This document shows, in pieces, positions 52,266 to 63,370 of a DNA stretch of 64,000 nt. Origin of the DNA: Paenibacillus crassostreae (GTDB taxonomy: Bacteria; Bacillota; Bacilli; Paenibacillales; Paenibacillaceae); assembly GCF_001857945.1 (NCBI RefSeq), contig NZ_CP017770.1, positions 4,216,001 to 4,280,000 on the forward strand, given 5' to 3'. The notes below the pieces were generated by a model, which did no database searches, had not been told where the DNA came from, and saw only the letters and a program-made list of their open reading frames with translations. Made by a program: the position numbers and the translations under genes. Each line of letters opens with the position of its first letter. Within the stretch, counting starts at the first letter, position 1.

Positions 52266-53393
52266 ATGAGAAGAATGGAAGAAAGAATGATGCTTATGGC
52301 ATTACATGAGTGTGAGGGAATTGGGTGGAATAGTATTGATGGCTTGTTGAAGATTGGCGATTTATCTTATCAAATGATGAATTATAGTACCCTTGATTGG
52401 GTGAATGTTGGATTAAGGCCAGATAAGGCAGAATCTGTAGTTAGAGGATTGTCGAAAGAAGTCATCGAGAGGCAAACGAGACAGCTTACAGATCGAGGTA
52501 TTGAAGCCATAACAATATTTGATGAGAACTATCCAACTTTATTGAAAGAAAGCCATCAACCACCCTGGGTTCTCTACTGCCTTGGTCGGCAGGAATTACT
52601 GCATACTCTTGGTGTGGCAATGGTAGGCACTCGGATTCCTACTGCTTATGGACGAAAGGTAGGTTCAGTATTAGCGGAAGAATTATGTGATGCTGGAGTT
52701 ACCGTAATTAGTGGTATGGCCAAAGGGATTGATAGTACCTGTCATGAGGCAGCATTAGGTTGCGGTGGAAATACCATTGCCGTGATGGGTACGGGAATGG
52801 ATGTTATATATCCTGCGGAGAATCGCTCATTGTTCGAAAGAATTGTAAAGCAAGGACTAATTGTAACGGAATATCCGCTAGGAACCCCGTCACATCCTGG
52901 GCTATTTCCTCAACGTAATCGTATTATTGCGGGTCTGAGTGTCGGAACTTTGGTAGTTGAGGCAGATACTCGGAGTGGTTCACTAATCACTGCGGATGCA
53001 GCAATGGATGCGGGACGTGATGTCTTTGCAGTCCCTGGTCCTGTGACCTCACCTAAAAGTAGAGGAGCACTTCATTTGATTAAGCAGGGTGCGAAAATGG
53101 TCACCTGTGGAAAAGATATATTGGAAGAGTATGAATCCCATCTGTCTCAGGCAATAACAAATGACGATAGGTTAAGTAGTCAGATCCAAAAGAAAAGTAA
53201 TCAATTATTAAATGAGGATTTGACAACAGACGAGGTTGAACTATACCATATACTCGAGCAGGGTCCGTTTTCAGTGGATCAATTATTACAGCAAAGCCAT
53301 TGGGATTTTGGACATTTGCATTCAGTTCTGTTATCTTTAATCATAAAAAAGCAAATTACCCAATTACCTGGTTCGATATATAAGATCATATAA
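52266..53393 (+). CDS. dprA: DNA-processing protein DprA
   Basis: It loads RecA on incoming single-stranded DNA during transformation. The Rossmann-like core has G-M-A-K-G-I-D-S-T-C-H, M-G-T-G-M-D-V-I-Y-P and F-P-Q-R-N-R-I-I-A-G-L-S, then A-G-R-D-V-F-A-V-P-G. A C-terminal winged-helix-like domain (about 310-375) follows. It has 375 residues. GAGGAGG precedes the ATG. Together with the nearby comM it points to a competence capacity, though the pair is widespread in non-competent bacteria. Confidence 0.95.
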   Translation: MRRMEERMMLMALHECEGIGWNSIDGLLKIGDLSYQMMNYSTLDWVNVGLRPDKAESVVRGLSKEVIERQTRQLTDRGIEAITIFDENYPTLLKESHQPPWVLYCLGRQELLHTLGVAMVGTRIPTAYGRKVGSVLAEELCDAGVTVISGMAKGIDSTCHEAALGCGGNTIAVMGTGMDVIYPAENRSLFERIVKQGLIVTEYPLGTPSHPGLFPQRNRIIAGLSVGTLVVEADTRSGSLITADAAMDAGRDVFAVPGPVTSPKSRGALHLIKQGAKMVTCGKDILEEYESHLSQAITNDDRLSSQIQKKSNQLLNEDLTTDEVELYHILEQGPFSVDQLLQQSHWDFGHLHSVLLSLIIKKQITQLPGSIYKII

Positions 53394-53436
53394 TATGGTT
53401 ATTTGAGCGTCTGATTGTTGGAGAGGAGATGGATTC

Positions 53437-55536
53437 ATGGCAGCAGATTCGCTAGTCATCGTAGAGTCGCCCGCTAAGGCGAAGACGATTGGGAAATATT
53501 TAGGCAGTAAATATATTGTGAAAGCATCAATGGGTCACATCAGAGATTTACCAAAAAGTCAAATTGGTGTTGAGGTTGAGAATGACTTTAATCCAAAATA
53601 TATTACGATTCGTGGAAAAGGTTCAATATTGAAAGAATTGAAAGATGCTAGAAAAAAAGTGAAACATGTCTATCTCGCAGCCGATCCGGATCGCGAAGGA
53701 GAAGCTATAGCTTGGCATTTAGCGCATGCGCTTGATGTTGATCTGACCCAAGATTGTCGTGTCGTATTTAATGAAATTACGAAGCAGGCCGTTAAAGATG
53801 CTTTTAAAACACCGCGTAAAATTAATATGGATTTAGTGAATGCTCAACAAGCACGTAGAATTCTTGATCGATTAGTTGGATACAAGATTAGTCCTCTATT
53901 ATGGAAGAAAGTCAAAAAGGGATTGTCTGCAGGACGTGTTCAATCAGTTGCGGTTAAAATTATTATGGATCGTGAGAATGAGATTAATGCTTTTGTTCCT
54001 GAAGAATATTGGAGTATTACTGCGCAATTGGCTAAAGGTGACACGACCTTTGAAGCAAAGTTTCACCGCCTTAACGGTGAGAAGAAGGAACTATCCTCTG
54101 AAGCAGATGTACAAGAAATCTTGAATGAGATTAAAGGAGCTTCATACAAGGTTAGCGAGGTTAAAGAGAAAGAACGTCAACGGCATCCATCGGCACCATT
54201 TACAACGAGTTCATTGCAACAAGAAGCTGCTAGAAAACTGAATTTTCGCGCAGCGAAGACGATGTCAGTTGCACAGCAACTATATGAGGGTGTTGAGTTA
54301 GGTAAAGAAGGTACCGTGGGTCTTATTACTTATATGCGTACAGATTCAACAAGACTGGCTACTTCTGCGGCGGAAGAGATTAAAGAACTTATTGGTAGCA
54401 AATATGGTGAAGCATTTGTACCTGAGACTCCACGTCAATTCACTAAGAAATCTGCTAATGCTCAAGATGCCCATGAAGCAGTTCGACCGACATCTATTCT
54501 AAGAGATCCTGAAAGTGTTAAGGCATATCTAAGTCGCGATCAATTCAGATTATATAAACTAATATGGGATCGAACTGTTGCTAGTCAGATGGCATCAGCA
54601 ATACTGGATACGCTTTCTGTTGATATTTCGGCAAAAACTGTAACTTTTCGAGCTGTGGGATCTAAAGTGCGTTTTCCTGGGTTTATTAAAGTTTACGTTG
54701 AAGGTAATGATGATGGAGCAACAGATGATGAGAAATTTTTACCTGCTCTTGTACCAGGGGATAAGTTGTCTAAAAAAGATATATCTCCTAAGCAACACTT
54801 TACGCAACCGCCACCAAGGTATACAGAAGCTCGTCTTGTGAAGACGCTTGAAGAGCTTGGAATAGGGCGTCCCAGTACATATGCGCCGACGTTAGAGACG
54901 ATTCAAAGACGTGGGTACATTGCAATGGAAGAAAAGAAATTTATGCCAACTGAGTTAGGTGAGCTAATTATCGAACAAATGGAACAATTCTTCCCGGAAA
55001 TTCTAGACGTGGAATTTACAGCACATATGGAAGAAGACTTGGATCATGTTGGTGAAGGTTCTGAAGATTGGGTTAAGGTACTTTCTGAATTTTATGAATC
55101 TTTCGAGAAAAGACTTATTGTAGCTGAAGAAGAGATGAAAGAGATTGAAATAGAAGATGAAGTCTCTGATGAAGTCTGTGAAAAGTGTGGTAAATTTCTA
55201 GTCTATAAAATGGGTAGATTTGGTAAGTTTCTTGCATGTTCAGGATTCCCTGATTGTCGCACCACGAAGCCTATCATTAAGGATATTGGCGTTACATGTC
55301 CAAAATGTAAGGAAGGCCATGTCGTTGAAAGACGCAGCAAAAAAGGGCGGATTTTCTTCGGGTGTGATCATTATCCAGAATGTGATTTTGTATCGTGGGA
55401 TCGACCTTCAATAAAACCGTGTCCTAAATGTAACTCTCTGATGATTGAGAAACGGAATAAACAGGGGAATAAGCTTCAATGTACAGTTTGCGACCATGTT
55501 GAATTAGTAGAAGACAACGACGATTTAGCAGAATGA
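53437..55536 (+). CDS. topA: DNA topoisomerase I
   Basis: A type IA topoisomerase relaxing negative supercoils. The Toprim domain has [10 protein letters not shown] near the start and D-P-D-R-E-G-E-A. The catalytic Tyr299 lies in [11 protein letters not shown]. Three C4 zinc ribbons are at the C terminus (C-E-K-C, C-P-K-C and C-P-K-C pairs). It has 699 residues. GGAGAGGAG precedes ATG 53437. It lies 43 nt after dprA. Confidence 0.97.
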   Translation: MAADSLVIVESPAKAKTIGKYLGSKYIVKASMGHIRDLPKSQIGVEVENDFNPKYITIRGKGSILKELKDARKKVKHVYLAADPDREGEAIAWHLAHALDVDLTQDCRVVFNEITKQAVKDAFKTPRKINMDLVNAQQARRILDRLVGYKISPLLWKKVKKGLSAGRVQSVAVKIIMDRENEINAFVPEEYWSITAQLAKGDTTFEAKFHRLNGEKKELSSEADVQEILNEIKGASYKVSEVKEKERQRHPSAPFTTSSLQQEAARKLNFRAAKTMSVAQQLYEGVELGKEGTVGLITYMRTDSTRLATSAAEEIKELIGSKYGEAFVPETPRQFTKKSANAQDAHEAVRPTSILRDPESVKAYLSRDQFRLYKLIWDRTVASQMASAILDTLSVDISAKTVTFRAVGSKVRFPGFIKVYVEGNDDGATDDEKFLPALVPGDKLSKKDISPKQHFTQPPPRYTEARLVKTLEELGIGRPSTYAPTLETIQRRGYIAMEEKKFMPTELGELIIEQMEQFFPEILDVEFTAHMEEDLDHVGEGSEDWVKVLSEFYESFEKRLIVAEEEMKEIEIEDEVSDEVCEKCGKFLVYKMGRFGKFLACSGFPDCRTTKPIIKDIGVTCPKCKEGHVVERRSKKGRIFFGCDHYPECDFVSWDRPSIKPCPKCNSLMIEKRNKQGNKLQCTVCDHVELVEDNDDLAE

Positions 55537-55558
55537 TTATTTTCAGGAGGTAATGAAG

Positions 55559-56884
55559 TTGACAGAAACACAAAGGGTAACGGTGATAGGAGCCGGACTA
55601 GCAGGCAGTGAGGCAGCATGGCAAATAGCTAGTCTTGGTGTACCTGTAAGATTATATGAAATGCGGCCTGTAGTGAAAACTCCAGCACATCATACGAATC
55701 AATTCGCAGAATTAGTATGCAGTAACTCATTACGAGCGAACGGTTTAACAAATGCTGTCGGGGTTTTGAAAGAAGAGATGAGAATGTTGAATTCTCTTGT
55801 ATTGGGATCTGCAGATAGACATGCCGTGCCTGCAGGAGGAGCGCTTGCGGTGGATCGTGATGGATTCTCAGGTGAAATTACTGCGACTCTTCATAATCAT
55901 CCTTTAATTGAAGTCATTAATGAGGAAATTACACATATACCTGAAACGGAGATTGTAGTTGTTGCTACAGGACCCCTTACCTCTCCATCATTAGCTGCTA
56001 AGATTAAAGAATTAATGGGAGAAGAGTATTTCTATTTCTATGATGCTGCAGCACCAATCATAGAGAAGGACTCCATTGATATGGATAAAGTATACTTAGC
56101 GTCTCGCTATGATAAAGGAGAAGCGGCATATTTAAACTGTCCAATGAATGAAGAGGAATTTAATGCATTCTATGAGGCTTTAATAACAGCTGAAGTTGCA
56201 GAACTCAAAGATTTTGAGAAAGAATTGTATTTCGAAGGATGCATGCCGATTGAAGTGATGATGAAGCGAGGTAGACAGACGGCACTGTTTGGTCCAATGA
56301 AACCCGTTGGTCTAGTGAATCCTCATACAGGGGAGCTTCCGTTTGCAGTTGTTCAGCTACGTCAAGACAATGCTGCGGGTACACTGTACAATTTAGTTGG
56401 CTTTCAGACTCATCTTAAGTGGGGTGAACAAAAGCGTGTATTTGGAATGATTCCTGGGCTCGAGAAAGCAGAGATTGTACGCTATGGTGTGATGCATCGC
56501 AATACATTTATTAATGCACCAAAACTTCTTCAGCCAACCTACCAATTGAAGACCAATGAAAGGCTGTTTTTTGCAGGTCAGATGACAGGAGTGGAAGGTT
56601 ACGTTGAATCGGCTGCTTCGGGTCTTATAGCGGGTATGAATGCAGCGCGAATGGCTCTTGGTCAGAAGTGTCTAGTATTCCCACAATTGAGTACACTAGG
56701 AAGTATGGCACAGTATATTACGACTGCGGACCCGGAACATTTTCAACCCATGAATGCGAACTTTGGACTCCTGCCTAATTTAGGTAAGAAGATTCGTAAT
56801 AAGAAAGAGAAGAATGAAGCTCTAGCTGAAAGGGCTCTTGAAAGTATTCGAGTATTCAAAACAGAGAACGATATAGTTGATTAG
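55559..56884 (+). CDS. trmFO: Methylenetetrahydrofolate-tRNA-(uracil54-C5)-methyltransferase TrmFO
   Basis: A folate- and FAD-dependent enzyme that makes m5U54 in tRNA. The N-terminal dinucleotide-binding motif [11 protein letters not shown] is followed by C-S-N-S-L-R-A-N-G and the late [15 protein letters not shown]. It has 441 residues from TTG 55559, which lies 8 nt after AGGAGGTA; ATG 55553 is only 2 nt from it. In Bacillus xerC (codV) comes next, but here clpQ follows after 11 nt. Confidence 0.95.
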   Translation: MTETQRVTVIGAGLAGSEAAWQIASLGVPVRLYEMRPVVKTPAHHTNQFAELVCSNSLRANGLTNAVGVLKEEMRMLNSLVLGSADRHAVPAGGALAVDRDGFSGEITATLHNHPLIEVINEEITHIPETEIVVVATGPLTSPSLAAKIKELMGEEYFYFYDAAAPIIEKDSIDMDKVYLASRYDKGEAAYLNCPMNEEEFNAFYEALITAEVAELKDFEKELYFEGCMPIEVMMKRGRQTALFGPMKPVGLVNPHTGELPFAVVQLRQDNAAGTLYNLVGFQTHLKWGEQKRVFGMIPGLEKAEIVRYGVMHRNTFINAPKLLQPTYQLKTNERLFFAGQMTGVEGYVESAASGLIAGMNAARMALGQKCLVFPQLSTLGSMAQYITTADPEHFQPMNANFGLLPNLGKKIRNKKEKNEALAERALESIRVFKTENDIVD

Positions 56885-56895
56885 GAGGTCTTAGG

Positions 56896-57438
56896 ATGGA
56901 TCTATCATTTCATGCGACTACGATATGTGCAGTGAGACATAATGGTAAAGCAGCTATAGCTGGCGACGGTCAAGTTACCTTCGGTGAGAGTGTAATTATG
57001 AAGATGACAGCTAAGAAGGTTCGACGACTATATCGTGGTCAGGTAATTGCTGGATTCGCTGGCTCAGTGGCTGATGCGATTACATTGTTCGAGAAATTTG
57101 AAGGTAAGTTGGAAGAACATCATGGTAATCTACAACGAGCTGCTGTTGAATTAGCTAAAGATTGGCGGCAGGACCGTGTTCTCCGTAAATTAGAAGCATT
57201 GATGATCGTTGTAAATAAAGATGGAATGCTCCTGATTTCTGGTGGTGGAGAGATTATTGAACCAGATGACGATGTGATCGCGATTGGCTCTGGTGGGAAT
57301 TTTGCTTTAGCGGCAGGTAGAGCACTCAAAAGACATGCACCACAATTAGAAGCGAAAGATATTGCTCAAGAGGCTTTGAAAGTTGCTTCTGAGATTTGTG
57401 TCTATACGAATGGAAATATTTTGGTAGAAGAACTGTAA
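56896..57438 (+). CDS. clpQ: ATP-dependent protease subunit ClpQ (HslV)
   Basis: The proteolytic subunit of the ClpYQ two-ring protease. It begins [10 protein letters not shown], so, as in B. subtilis ClpQ, residues precede the T-T-I that is the processed N terminus in HslV of E. coli. Later motifs are G-D-G-Q-V-T-F-G and G-F-A-G-S-V-A-D-A. It has 180 residues. AGGAGGT precedes the ATG, and clpY follows after 45 nt. Confidence 0.96.
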   Translation: MDLSFHATTICAVRHNGKAAIAGDGQVTFGESVIMKMTAKKVRRLYRGQVIAGFAGSVADAITLFEKFEGKLEEHHGNLQRAAVELAKDWRQDRVLRKLEALMIVVNKDGMLLISGGGEIIEPDDDVIAIGSGGNFALAAGRALKRHAPQLEAKDIAQEALKVASEICVYTNGNILVEEL

Positions 57439-57483
57439 GTATGTAAGTAATAAGTGATAATACACTATAGGGTGGAGGAAACG

Positions 57484-58887
57484 ATGTTGAGCAATCAATC
57501 TTTAACGCCCAGACAAATTGTTGCGGAGTTGGATAAATATATTGTTGGACAAAAGCAAGCTAAGAAGTCAGTAGCTGTTGCACTTCGTAACCGATATAGA
57601 CGTAATAAGCTTCCTGAGAATGTTCGTGATGAAATAGTTCCTAAAAACATACTGATGATTGGTCCTACAGGGGTAGGTAAAACGGAAATTGCTAGACGAC
57701 TCGCCAAGTTGGTCAATGCTCCTTTTGTGAAGATTGAAGCAACGAAGTTCACGGAGGTTGGATACGTTGGACGTGATGTAGAATCTATGGTTCGAGATTT
57801 AGTTGAGATATCGATTCGTATGGTGAAATCAGAGCGGACGGAGAAAGTCCATGAACAAGCGGTAGAAATGGCTAATGAACGTATTATTGAAATTCTTGTA
57901 CCGTCAAAGTCTAACTCTAAAAATCAGCGGAATCCATTCGAAATGCTATTTGGGGGGAATAATAATCAACAGAACCCGCCAGATGAACAAGAACAAGATA
58001 GTAGCATTATTGAACGCAGGAGGAAAGTAAGATTTGATTTGTTGTCAGGTAATTTAGAGAACGATAGCATCGAAATTGATGTTGAGGATTCAAGTTCACC
58101 GATGATGGATATGTTTGCTGGGCAAGGAAATGAACAAATGGGTATGAATATGCAAGAAATGTTAGGGAATCTTATCCCTCGCAAAACAAAGAAACGAAAG
58201 CTTCAAATCAAAGATGCTCGAGATGTCCTGATCCAAGAAGAGGCGACTAAACTCATAGATATGGACGATGTTATTTCAGAATCTATTCACCGTGCTGAGC
58301 AATCGGGTATTATATTCATTGATGAAATTGATAAAGTGGCAAGTTCAAGCAAAGGGAACGGACCAGATGTATCTCGTGAAGGTGTTCAACGTGATATACT
58401 TCCAATAGTAGAAGGGTCTACAATCATAACGAAGTATGGCCCTGTTAAAACCGACTTTGTACTTTTTATTGCGGCAGGTGCTTTTCATATTTCTAAGCCA
58501 TCGGACTTAATCCCAGAATTACAGGGTAGATTTCCGATTCGTGTTGAGTTAAGTAGTCTAACACTAGAAGATTTTGTATCCATCTTAACGGAGCCAGAGA
58601 ATGCATTGACGAAGCAATATGTTCATTTGCTTAAGACGGAGGATATCGATCTTAAATTTGATTCAGCGGCGATTCATGTCATTGCAGAAATGGCTGCTAC
58701 AGTGAATCAGAATACAGAGAATATTGGAGCTAGAAGACTTCATACCATACTAGAGAAATTATTAGAGGATCTTTCTTTTGAAGCTCCTGAGCTATCCTTG
58801 GAAAGTATGACGATCACTTCGGAATATGTACGTGAGAAGCTGGCCAGTATTGCACAAGACCGAGATTTAAGTCAATATATTTTATAA
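57484..58887 (+). CDS. clpY: ATP-dependent protease ATPase subunit ClpY (HslU)
   Basis: The AAA+ unfoldase that feeds ClpQ. Walker A is G-P-T-G-V-G-K-T-E near 60-68, Walker B is I-I-F-I-D-E-I-D-K, and an intermediate I-domain (about 110-245) is rich in Asn/Gln/Asp. The C terminus ends D-L-S-Q-Y-I-L, the form that inserts into HslV. It has 467 residues. ATG 57484 has GGAGGA 5-6 nt upstream. CodY is not found downstream. Confidence 0.96.
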   Translation: MLSNQSLTPRQIVAELDKYIVGQKQAKKSVAVALRNRYRRNKLPENVRDEIVPKNILMIGPTGVGKTEIARRLAKLVNAPFVKIEATKFTEVGYVGRDVESMVRDLVEISIRMVKSERTEKVHEQAVEMANERIIEILVPSKSNSKNQRNPFEMLFGGNNNQQNPPDEQEQDSSIIERRRKVRFDLLSGNLENDSIEIDVEDSSSPMMDMFAGQGNEQMGMNMQEMLGNLIPRKTKKRKLQIKDARDVLIQEEATKLIDMDDVISESIHRAEQSGIIFIDEIDKVASSSKGNGPDVSREGVQRDILPIVEGSTIITKYGPVKTDFVLFIAAGAFHISKPSDLIPELQGRFPIRVELSSLTLEDFVSILTEPENALTKQYVHLLKTEDIDLKFDSAAIHVIAEMAATVNQNTENIGARRLHTILEKLLEDLSFEAPELSLESMTITSEYVREKLASIAQDRDLSQYIL

Positions 58888-58894
58888 TCTTAAG

Positions 58895-58943
58895 AGCCGA
58901 GTTAACCTCCTTTCTTTAAGGAGGTTAACTCGGCTTTTTTTTG
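58895..58943 (+). terminator. Terminator after clpY
   Basis: AGCCGAGTTAACCTCCTT (58895-58912) pairs perfectly over 18 bp with the arm at 58918-58935, followed by TTTTTTTTG. Confidence 0.95.
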
Positions 58944-59005
58944 CGTATAACACATAGCGAAAGCTTGATAGGTATAGCGAGATGAAATATTAAAATTAAG
59001 AAATG

Positions 59006-59034
59006 TTGACTTAGGAGTTAGTTATTAATAGATA
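59006..59034 (+). promoter_or_regulatory. Candidate promoter of the flagellar operon
   Basis: TTGACT (59006-59011) and TAGATA (59029-59034) with a 17-nt spacer would give a leader of about 460 nt before flgB. A hairpin with a T-run near 59203-59238 lies inside that leader and could attenuate it. Confidence 0.35.
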
Positions 59035-59497
59035 TAGGTAAATAGCCCTATTATTTTTTTGGTGTAAAAATCATATTTGTTCATCAGGCCCCAACAATTA
59101 TTAACAAATAAAGGAATAAAAAAACAATTTGACCTGTTCTTTCGCTAATTTAGGATATACAATAATAAAGAGGCGTTAGTTTAAGTTATTTACTAAGGAA
59201 ATAGTCCTTCATTGATCGAAAGATAGGGCTTTTTTCTTATTGTAAAAAACCCGAATATTTAAGAAACTTAGTCTATACGACATAAACTTGTATTATTTTT
59301 AATTCTAGATACTTGAACATTCAAAAAAACCCAATATCTTTATGAATTTTGAACCTATTATTGTCGAAAAAAAAGGATTTGTAGCACTTTGTGTAGAAGT
59401 ACAATTAGTATAGTAGATTGTGTAAAAAAACCATTAAAAGGTTTTGTGAAATGAAATGTAAACATGAAAAGGAAAGTTTCAGAAAGAGGGGACACTG

Positions 59498-59905
59498 TTG
59501 AATTTGTTGAGTGGCACGACTTTTCAAAAATTACAAGGTGCATTAGAGGCATCAAATACTAGGCAACAAGTCATTACAAATAATATAGCCAATAAGGAAA
59601 CTCCTTATTTCAAACGTTCTGAAGTGTCTTTTGAAAGCTTGTTGGAAAAAGAAATGAATGAAGATATGCCTGTACTTAGGGGTATTAAGACCGACAATCG
59701 CCATTTTTCGATCGGTCCCTCAACACAAATTCCTTCACCAGTTATCACTCAGGATACAACGACAGTTATGAATAATAATTTGAATAATGTCGACGTTGAA
59801 CAGGAAATGGCCCTCTTAGCGGATAATCAACTACGATATAACTCCTATATATCAGTGTTGAATGAAAAAATAAAAATGATGCGTACAGCAGTCCAAGGGA
59901 GCTAA
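59498..59905 (+). CDS. flgB: Flagellar basal-body rod protein FlgB
   Basis: A proximal rod protein, 135 residues. The N-terminal motif of axial proteins is R-Q-Q-V-I-T-N-N-I-A-N-K-E-T-P-Y-F-K, and the C terminus forms the matching heptad helix. It has no Sec signal, being exported by the flagellar type III system. The start is TTG 59498 with AGAGGGG 6 nt upstream. It is the first gene of the fla/che operon in this order. Confidence 0.95.
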   Translation: MNLLSGTTFQKLQGALEASNTRQQVITNNIANKETPYFKRSEVSFESLLEKEMNEDMPVLRGIKTDNRHFSIGPSTQIPSPVITQDTTTVMNNNLNNVDVEQEMALLADNQLRYNSYISVLNEKIKMMRTAVQGS

Positions 59906-59911
59906 TAGACA

Positions 59912-60370
59912 ATGACCATAAGTAACAGTTTTGGGATTAGTGCATCAGCCTTATCTGCTCAAAGACTTCGAATGGATGTTATTTCTTCTAATATTGCTAA
60001 TGCTGAAACGACAAGAGCGAGTGTGGTTAATGGGGAAGCTGTTCCATATCGTCGGAAAATGGTTGTCCTCACACCTAATGAAACTAGCTTTTCCGATCAC
60101 CTTCAGTCACAAATGGGTAATCAATCAGCTAAAGGTATTGGAACAGGTGTTAGAGTGAAATCTATTCAAGAAGATAGTACGGAATTAAAACCGGTATATA
60201 ATCCTACTCATCCTGATGCGAATGCTGAGGGGTATGTTTTAATGCCAAATGTTGATATTGCAAAAGAGATGGTTGATATGATATCTGCCTCACGCTCTTA
60301 TGAAGCAAACCTTACTGCTCTAAACGCGTCTAAATCAATGTTAATGAAGGCATTAGAAATAGGTAAATAA
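59912..60370 (+). CDS. flgC: Flagellar basal-body rod protein FlgC
   Basis: A proximal rod protein, 152 residues. N-terminal axial motif: L-R-M-D-V-I-S-S-N-I-A-N-A-E-T-T-R. C-terminal motif: V-D-I-A-K-E-M-V-D-M-I-S-A-S-R-S-Y-E-A-N. It lies 6 nt after flgB. Confidence 0.96.
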   Translation: MTISNSFGISASALSAQRLRMDVISSNIANAETTRASVVNGEAVPYRRKMVVLTPNETSFSDHLQSQMGNQSAKGIGTGVRVKSIQEDSTELKPVYNPTHPDANAEGYVLMPNVDIAKEMVDMISASRSYEANLTALNASKSMLMKALEIGK

Positions 60371-60412
60371 TTCGATTGAATAATATGATGTCTAGAAGAG
60401 GGAGGGAATACG

Positions 60413-60724
60413 ATGATTCAAAATACTATGTTTAACTCACAAGTTATTAAACCAATTCAAATACAGAACAATACTATGCAAGTCTCCTCCACACCAGCAG
60501 AATCGCTTAGTGATTTCGGATCATATTTAGAAGATGCAATTCAAAAAGTAGCTGATCAAGAAACAGCATCCAATGTAATGAGTGAAAAACTATTACTTGG
60601 TGAAGTGAATGTTGATGAAGTTATGGTTACTGCTGAACAAGCTTTATTAAGTTTGCAACTTACAGCACAAGTTCGAAATAAAGTAATAGAGGCGTATCAA
60701 GAGATCATGCGAATACAAATATAG
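60413..60724 (+). CDS. fliE: Flagellar hook-basal body complex protein FliE
   Basis: A 103-residue MS-ring/rod adaptor. The conserved C-terminal half reads V-N-V-D-E-V-M-V-T-A-E-Q-A followed by L-S-L-Q-L-T-A-Q-V-R-N-K-V-I-E-A-Y-Q-E-I-M. AGAGGGAGGG precedes the ATG. Confidence 0.95.
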   Translation: MIQNTMFNSQVIKPIQIQNNTMQVSSTPAESLSDFGSYLEDAIQKVADQETASNVMSEKLLLGEVNVDEVMVTAEQALLSLQLTAQVRNKVIEAYQEIMRIQI

Positions 60725-60758
60725 AGGAATCTAGCTAAGCTTCGGGTGGGGTGAAAAT

Positions 60759-62336
60759 GTGAACGAGAGAATTGTCCAATATAAGGATAAAGTTGTCCGA
60801 TATTGGAATCAGTTTAGTAAAAATCAAAAGATAATTTTTGTATCTACATTATCTATTATAGTTATTGTCATTGTTATTTTAACAATGATGTTCTCCAAAA
60901 CAGAATATGAAGTGGCTTTTAAAGATTTGAATTCAACTGATGCTGCGGGGATAATGACCTATTTAGATGATAATAGTATCCCTTATAAATTAAGTCCTGA
61001 TGGGGGTAGTATTTCTGTTCCAAGTACTCAAGCGGCCCGTGCAAAAGTTGATATAGGGTCACAAGGGATTGTTGAGAATGGATCTATCGGTTATAAAATA
61101 TTTGAACAGGGTTCTTCTGTTATTGGTATGACTGATAGTGAGTTCGGTGTTAAATATAACAATGCTTTAAACGGAGAAGTAGAACAATTACTGAAAAGTA
61201 TGAATGGTATACGTGATGCTAAAGTATTAATCAATTTACCAGAGAAAAGTGTCTTTGCTAGCAATGGTGATCAGGATAAGGCTTCTGCCTCTGCAGTGTT
61301 AATTTTTAATGCTGGATTTAAACCTAATCAAGAAGCTATTGATGGTTATTATAATCTGATGAAGACAGCTATTCCGAATCTTCCAATTGAGAATATTACA
61401 ATTTCAAATGATGAAATTGAACTAGTATCAACAGCGAAGGGCGGAGAAGGGGTTCTATCAACAGCATTAGAGGCTAACTATGCACTACAAAAACGATTTG
61501 AGAATGATGTTCGTCAGAATGTTAAACAATTTCTAACACAATTTATGGGTGAAGATAAAGTAGAGGTTCTAGTCGTGTCTAAACTAAACTTCGACAAAAT
61601 CCAAAGCCAAGAAAATCTAGTTACCCCAGTAAATGAAGAAGATATGAAAGGCATAGAAATTAGTGTTCAGAACATATCAAATAATTACTCGGGTACTACT
61701 GCACCTGATAGTGGTGTTGCAGGTGTGGGTCAAGAAGAAATACCTGGATATCCAAGTGACACTTCAACGGGTAATACAACTTCGGAGGAATTGTCTGAAA
61801 CCGTGAACTATGAGGTTAATAGAATCGCTAGGGAAATAATATCAAGTCCTTATTCTGTAAAAGATTTAACTATTAATGTCGCTGTAGAACCACCGGATGG
61901 GCAAGAAAATCTGGATGCGGCGACAATCACAGCGATACAAACTATTTTGAAAAATATTGTAAGAGCATCTGTAGCAGATTCTGGTATTACATATACAAAC
62001 GACGAATTGGACCAAAAAGTTTCGGTTTACTCTCAAACTTTTAATAGCGGTGAAGATGTGAGCACGGGAATTAAACTATCAAATGGCGCTCTGTGGGCGA
62101 TTGGATTGGTTGTTCTTGTCTTATTAGGGCTTGTAGGGTTCTTAATCTACAAACGTCGTAAACAAAAGGATGAATTTGAAGAAGATGTTCCACTTCAAGT
62201 GCCTACGGAATTCCCTTCCATTAACTTGGAAAGCATGACTAATGAAAGTCAAGTGCGTAAACAGCTCGAAACTCTGGCGAAAAAGAAACCAGACGAATTC
62301 GTCAACTTACTGCGTACATGGCTGGCTGACGAATAG
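60759..62336 (+). CDS. fliF: Flagellar MS-ring protein FliF
   Basis: A 525-residue integral membrane protein building the MS ring. The first membrane segment is at about 25-45, two ring-building domains span about 50-225 and a beta-collar and flexible Ser/Thr/Gly-rich section follow near 300-340. The second membrane segment is at about 447-468. The short cytoplasmic tail (about 490-525) binds FliG. GTG 60759 has GGTGGGGTGA upstream. FliG begins 2-11 nt after its stop. Confidence 0.96.
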   Translation: MNERIVQYKDKVVRYWNQFSKNQKIIFVSTLSIIVIVIVILTMMFSKTEYEVAFKDLNSTDAAGIMTYLDDNSIPYKLSPDGGSISVPSTQAARAKVDIGSQGIVENGSIGYKIFEQGSSVIGMTDSEFGVKYNNALNGEVEQLLKSMNGIRDAKVLINLPEKSVFASNGDQDKASASAVLIFNAGFKPNQEAIDGYYNLMKTAIPNLPIENITISNDEIELVSTAKGGEGVLSTALEANYALQKRFENDVRQNVKQFLTQFMGEDKVEVLVVSKLNFDKIQSQENLVTPVNEEDMKGIEISVQNISNNYSGTTAPDSGVAGVGQEEIPGYPSDTSTGNTTSEELSETVNYEVNRIAREIISSPYSVKDLTINVAVEPPDGQENLDAATITAIQTILKNIVRASVADSGITYTNDELDQKVSVYSQTFNSGEDVSTGIKLSNGALWAIGLVVLVLLGLVGFLIYKRRKQKDEFEEDVPLQVPTEFPSINLESMTNESQVRKQLETLAKKKPDEFVNLLRTWLADE

Positions 62337-62347
62337 AGGTGAGTGTA

Positions 62348-63370
62348 TTGGCAAAGTCAACATCAATAAGTCAAGGTTTGAGTGGACGTCAGAAAGCGGC
62401 GATCCTGCTCATTACCTTGGGTCCTGAGGTTTCTGCACAAATATTCAAACATCTACGCGATGAAGAGATTGAACAATTAACTCTTGAAATTGCCAATGTA
62501 CGAACAGTAGATAGTACAGATAAAGATACGATAATGGCGGAATTTCACCAGATTTGCCTTGCACAAGAGTATATCTCTCAGGGCGGTATAAATTACGCTC
62601 GAGAAATTCTTGAAAAGGCACTTGGATCAAGTAAAGCGTTAGAAGTGATTAGTCGATTGACAGCTACCCTTCAAGTTCGTCCATTCGATTTTGCAAGAAA
62701 AGCTGATCCAAGTCAGATTTTGAATTTTCTACAGAATGAAAACTCACAAACCATAGCTTTAGTTCTATCGTATTTACAGTTCGATCAAGCTGCTGCAATA
62801 CTATCTTCTTTACCACAAGAGAAACAAGCAGATGTAGCGCGAAGAATAGCGGTGATGGACAGTACTTCACCTGAGGTTCTATATCAGGTTGAGAGAGTTC
62901 TGGAACAGAAGCTTTCATCAACAGTAACGCAAGATTATACGAACGCCGGTGGACTTGAGTCTATCGTTCAAATTCTAAATGGGGTTGACCGAGGTACTGA
63001 GCGAACCATTCTAGATTCACTAGAAATTCAAGATCCTGAATTGGCAGAAGATATCAAGAAACGTATGTTTGTATTTGAAGATATTGTTAATATCGACAAT
63101 AGATCAATTCAACGGATCATTCGAGATATTGAGAACGCAGATCTGCAACTTGCGCTCAAAGTGGCTAGTGAAGAAGTACGCGACGTCGTATTTAGAAATA
63201 TGTCGAAACGGATGTCTGAATCATTTAAAGAAGAAATGGAATTCATGGGACCTGTTCGGTTACGCGATGTTGAAGAAGCGCAGACTCGTATCGTAGGTAC
63301 CATTCGTAGATTGGAAGAAGCCGGTGAGATTATCATAGCGCGTGGCGGAGGAGATGACATCATTGTCTAA
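62348..63370 (+). CDS. fliG: Flagellar motor switch protein FliG
   Basis: A switch-ring component contacting FliF, FliM and the stator. It is helical; the N domain has G-R-Q-K-A-A-I-L-L-I-T-L-G, the middle domain ARM repeats, and the C domain the charged torque ridge with R-D-V-V-F-R-N-M-S-K-R and G-P-V-R-L-R-D-V-E. It has 340 residues from TTG 62348, 5 nt after AGAGGTGA; GTG 62339 overlaps that site. It overlaps fliH by 17 nt. Confidence 0.96.
   Translation: MAKSTSISQGLSGRQKAAILLITLGPEVSAQIFKHLRDEEIEQLTLEIANVRTVDSTDKDTIMAEFHQICLAQEYISQGGINYAREILEKALGSSKALEVISRLTATLQVRPFDFARKADPSQILNFLQNENSQTIALVLSYLQFDQAAAILSSLPQEKQADVARRIAVMDSTSPEVLYQVERVLEQKLSSTVTQDYTNAGGLESIVQILNGVDRGTERTILDSLEIQDPELAEDIKKRMFVFEDIVNIDNRSIQRIIRDIENADLQLALKVASEEVRDVVFRNMSKRMSESFKEEMEFMGPVRLRDVEEAQTRIVGTIRRLEEAGEIIIARGGGDDIIV

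Larger units (their letters stand above)
58888..59497. other. Gene-free gap between clpY and flgB (codY position)
   Basis: 610 bp of AT-rich sequence. It holds a strong terminator (58895-58943), a candidate promoter (59006-59034), an alternative TTGACC at 59129 and a hairpin AGTCC/GGGCT followed by TTTTTTCTTA (59203-59238). Several AAAAAACCC runs also occur. No open frame with codY features was seen and no obvious sigma-D promoter was found. Confidence 0.6.

Noticed and set aside
59160..59240. Cyclic-di-GMP riboswitch upstream of the flagellar operon
   Set aside because: The hairpin with a T-run is suggestive, but conserved GEMM nucleotides were not found.
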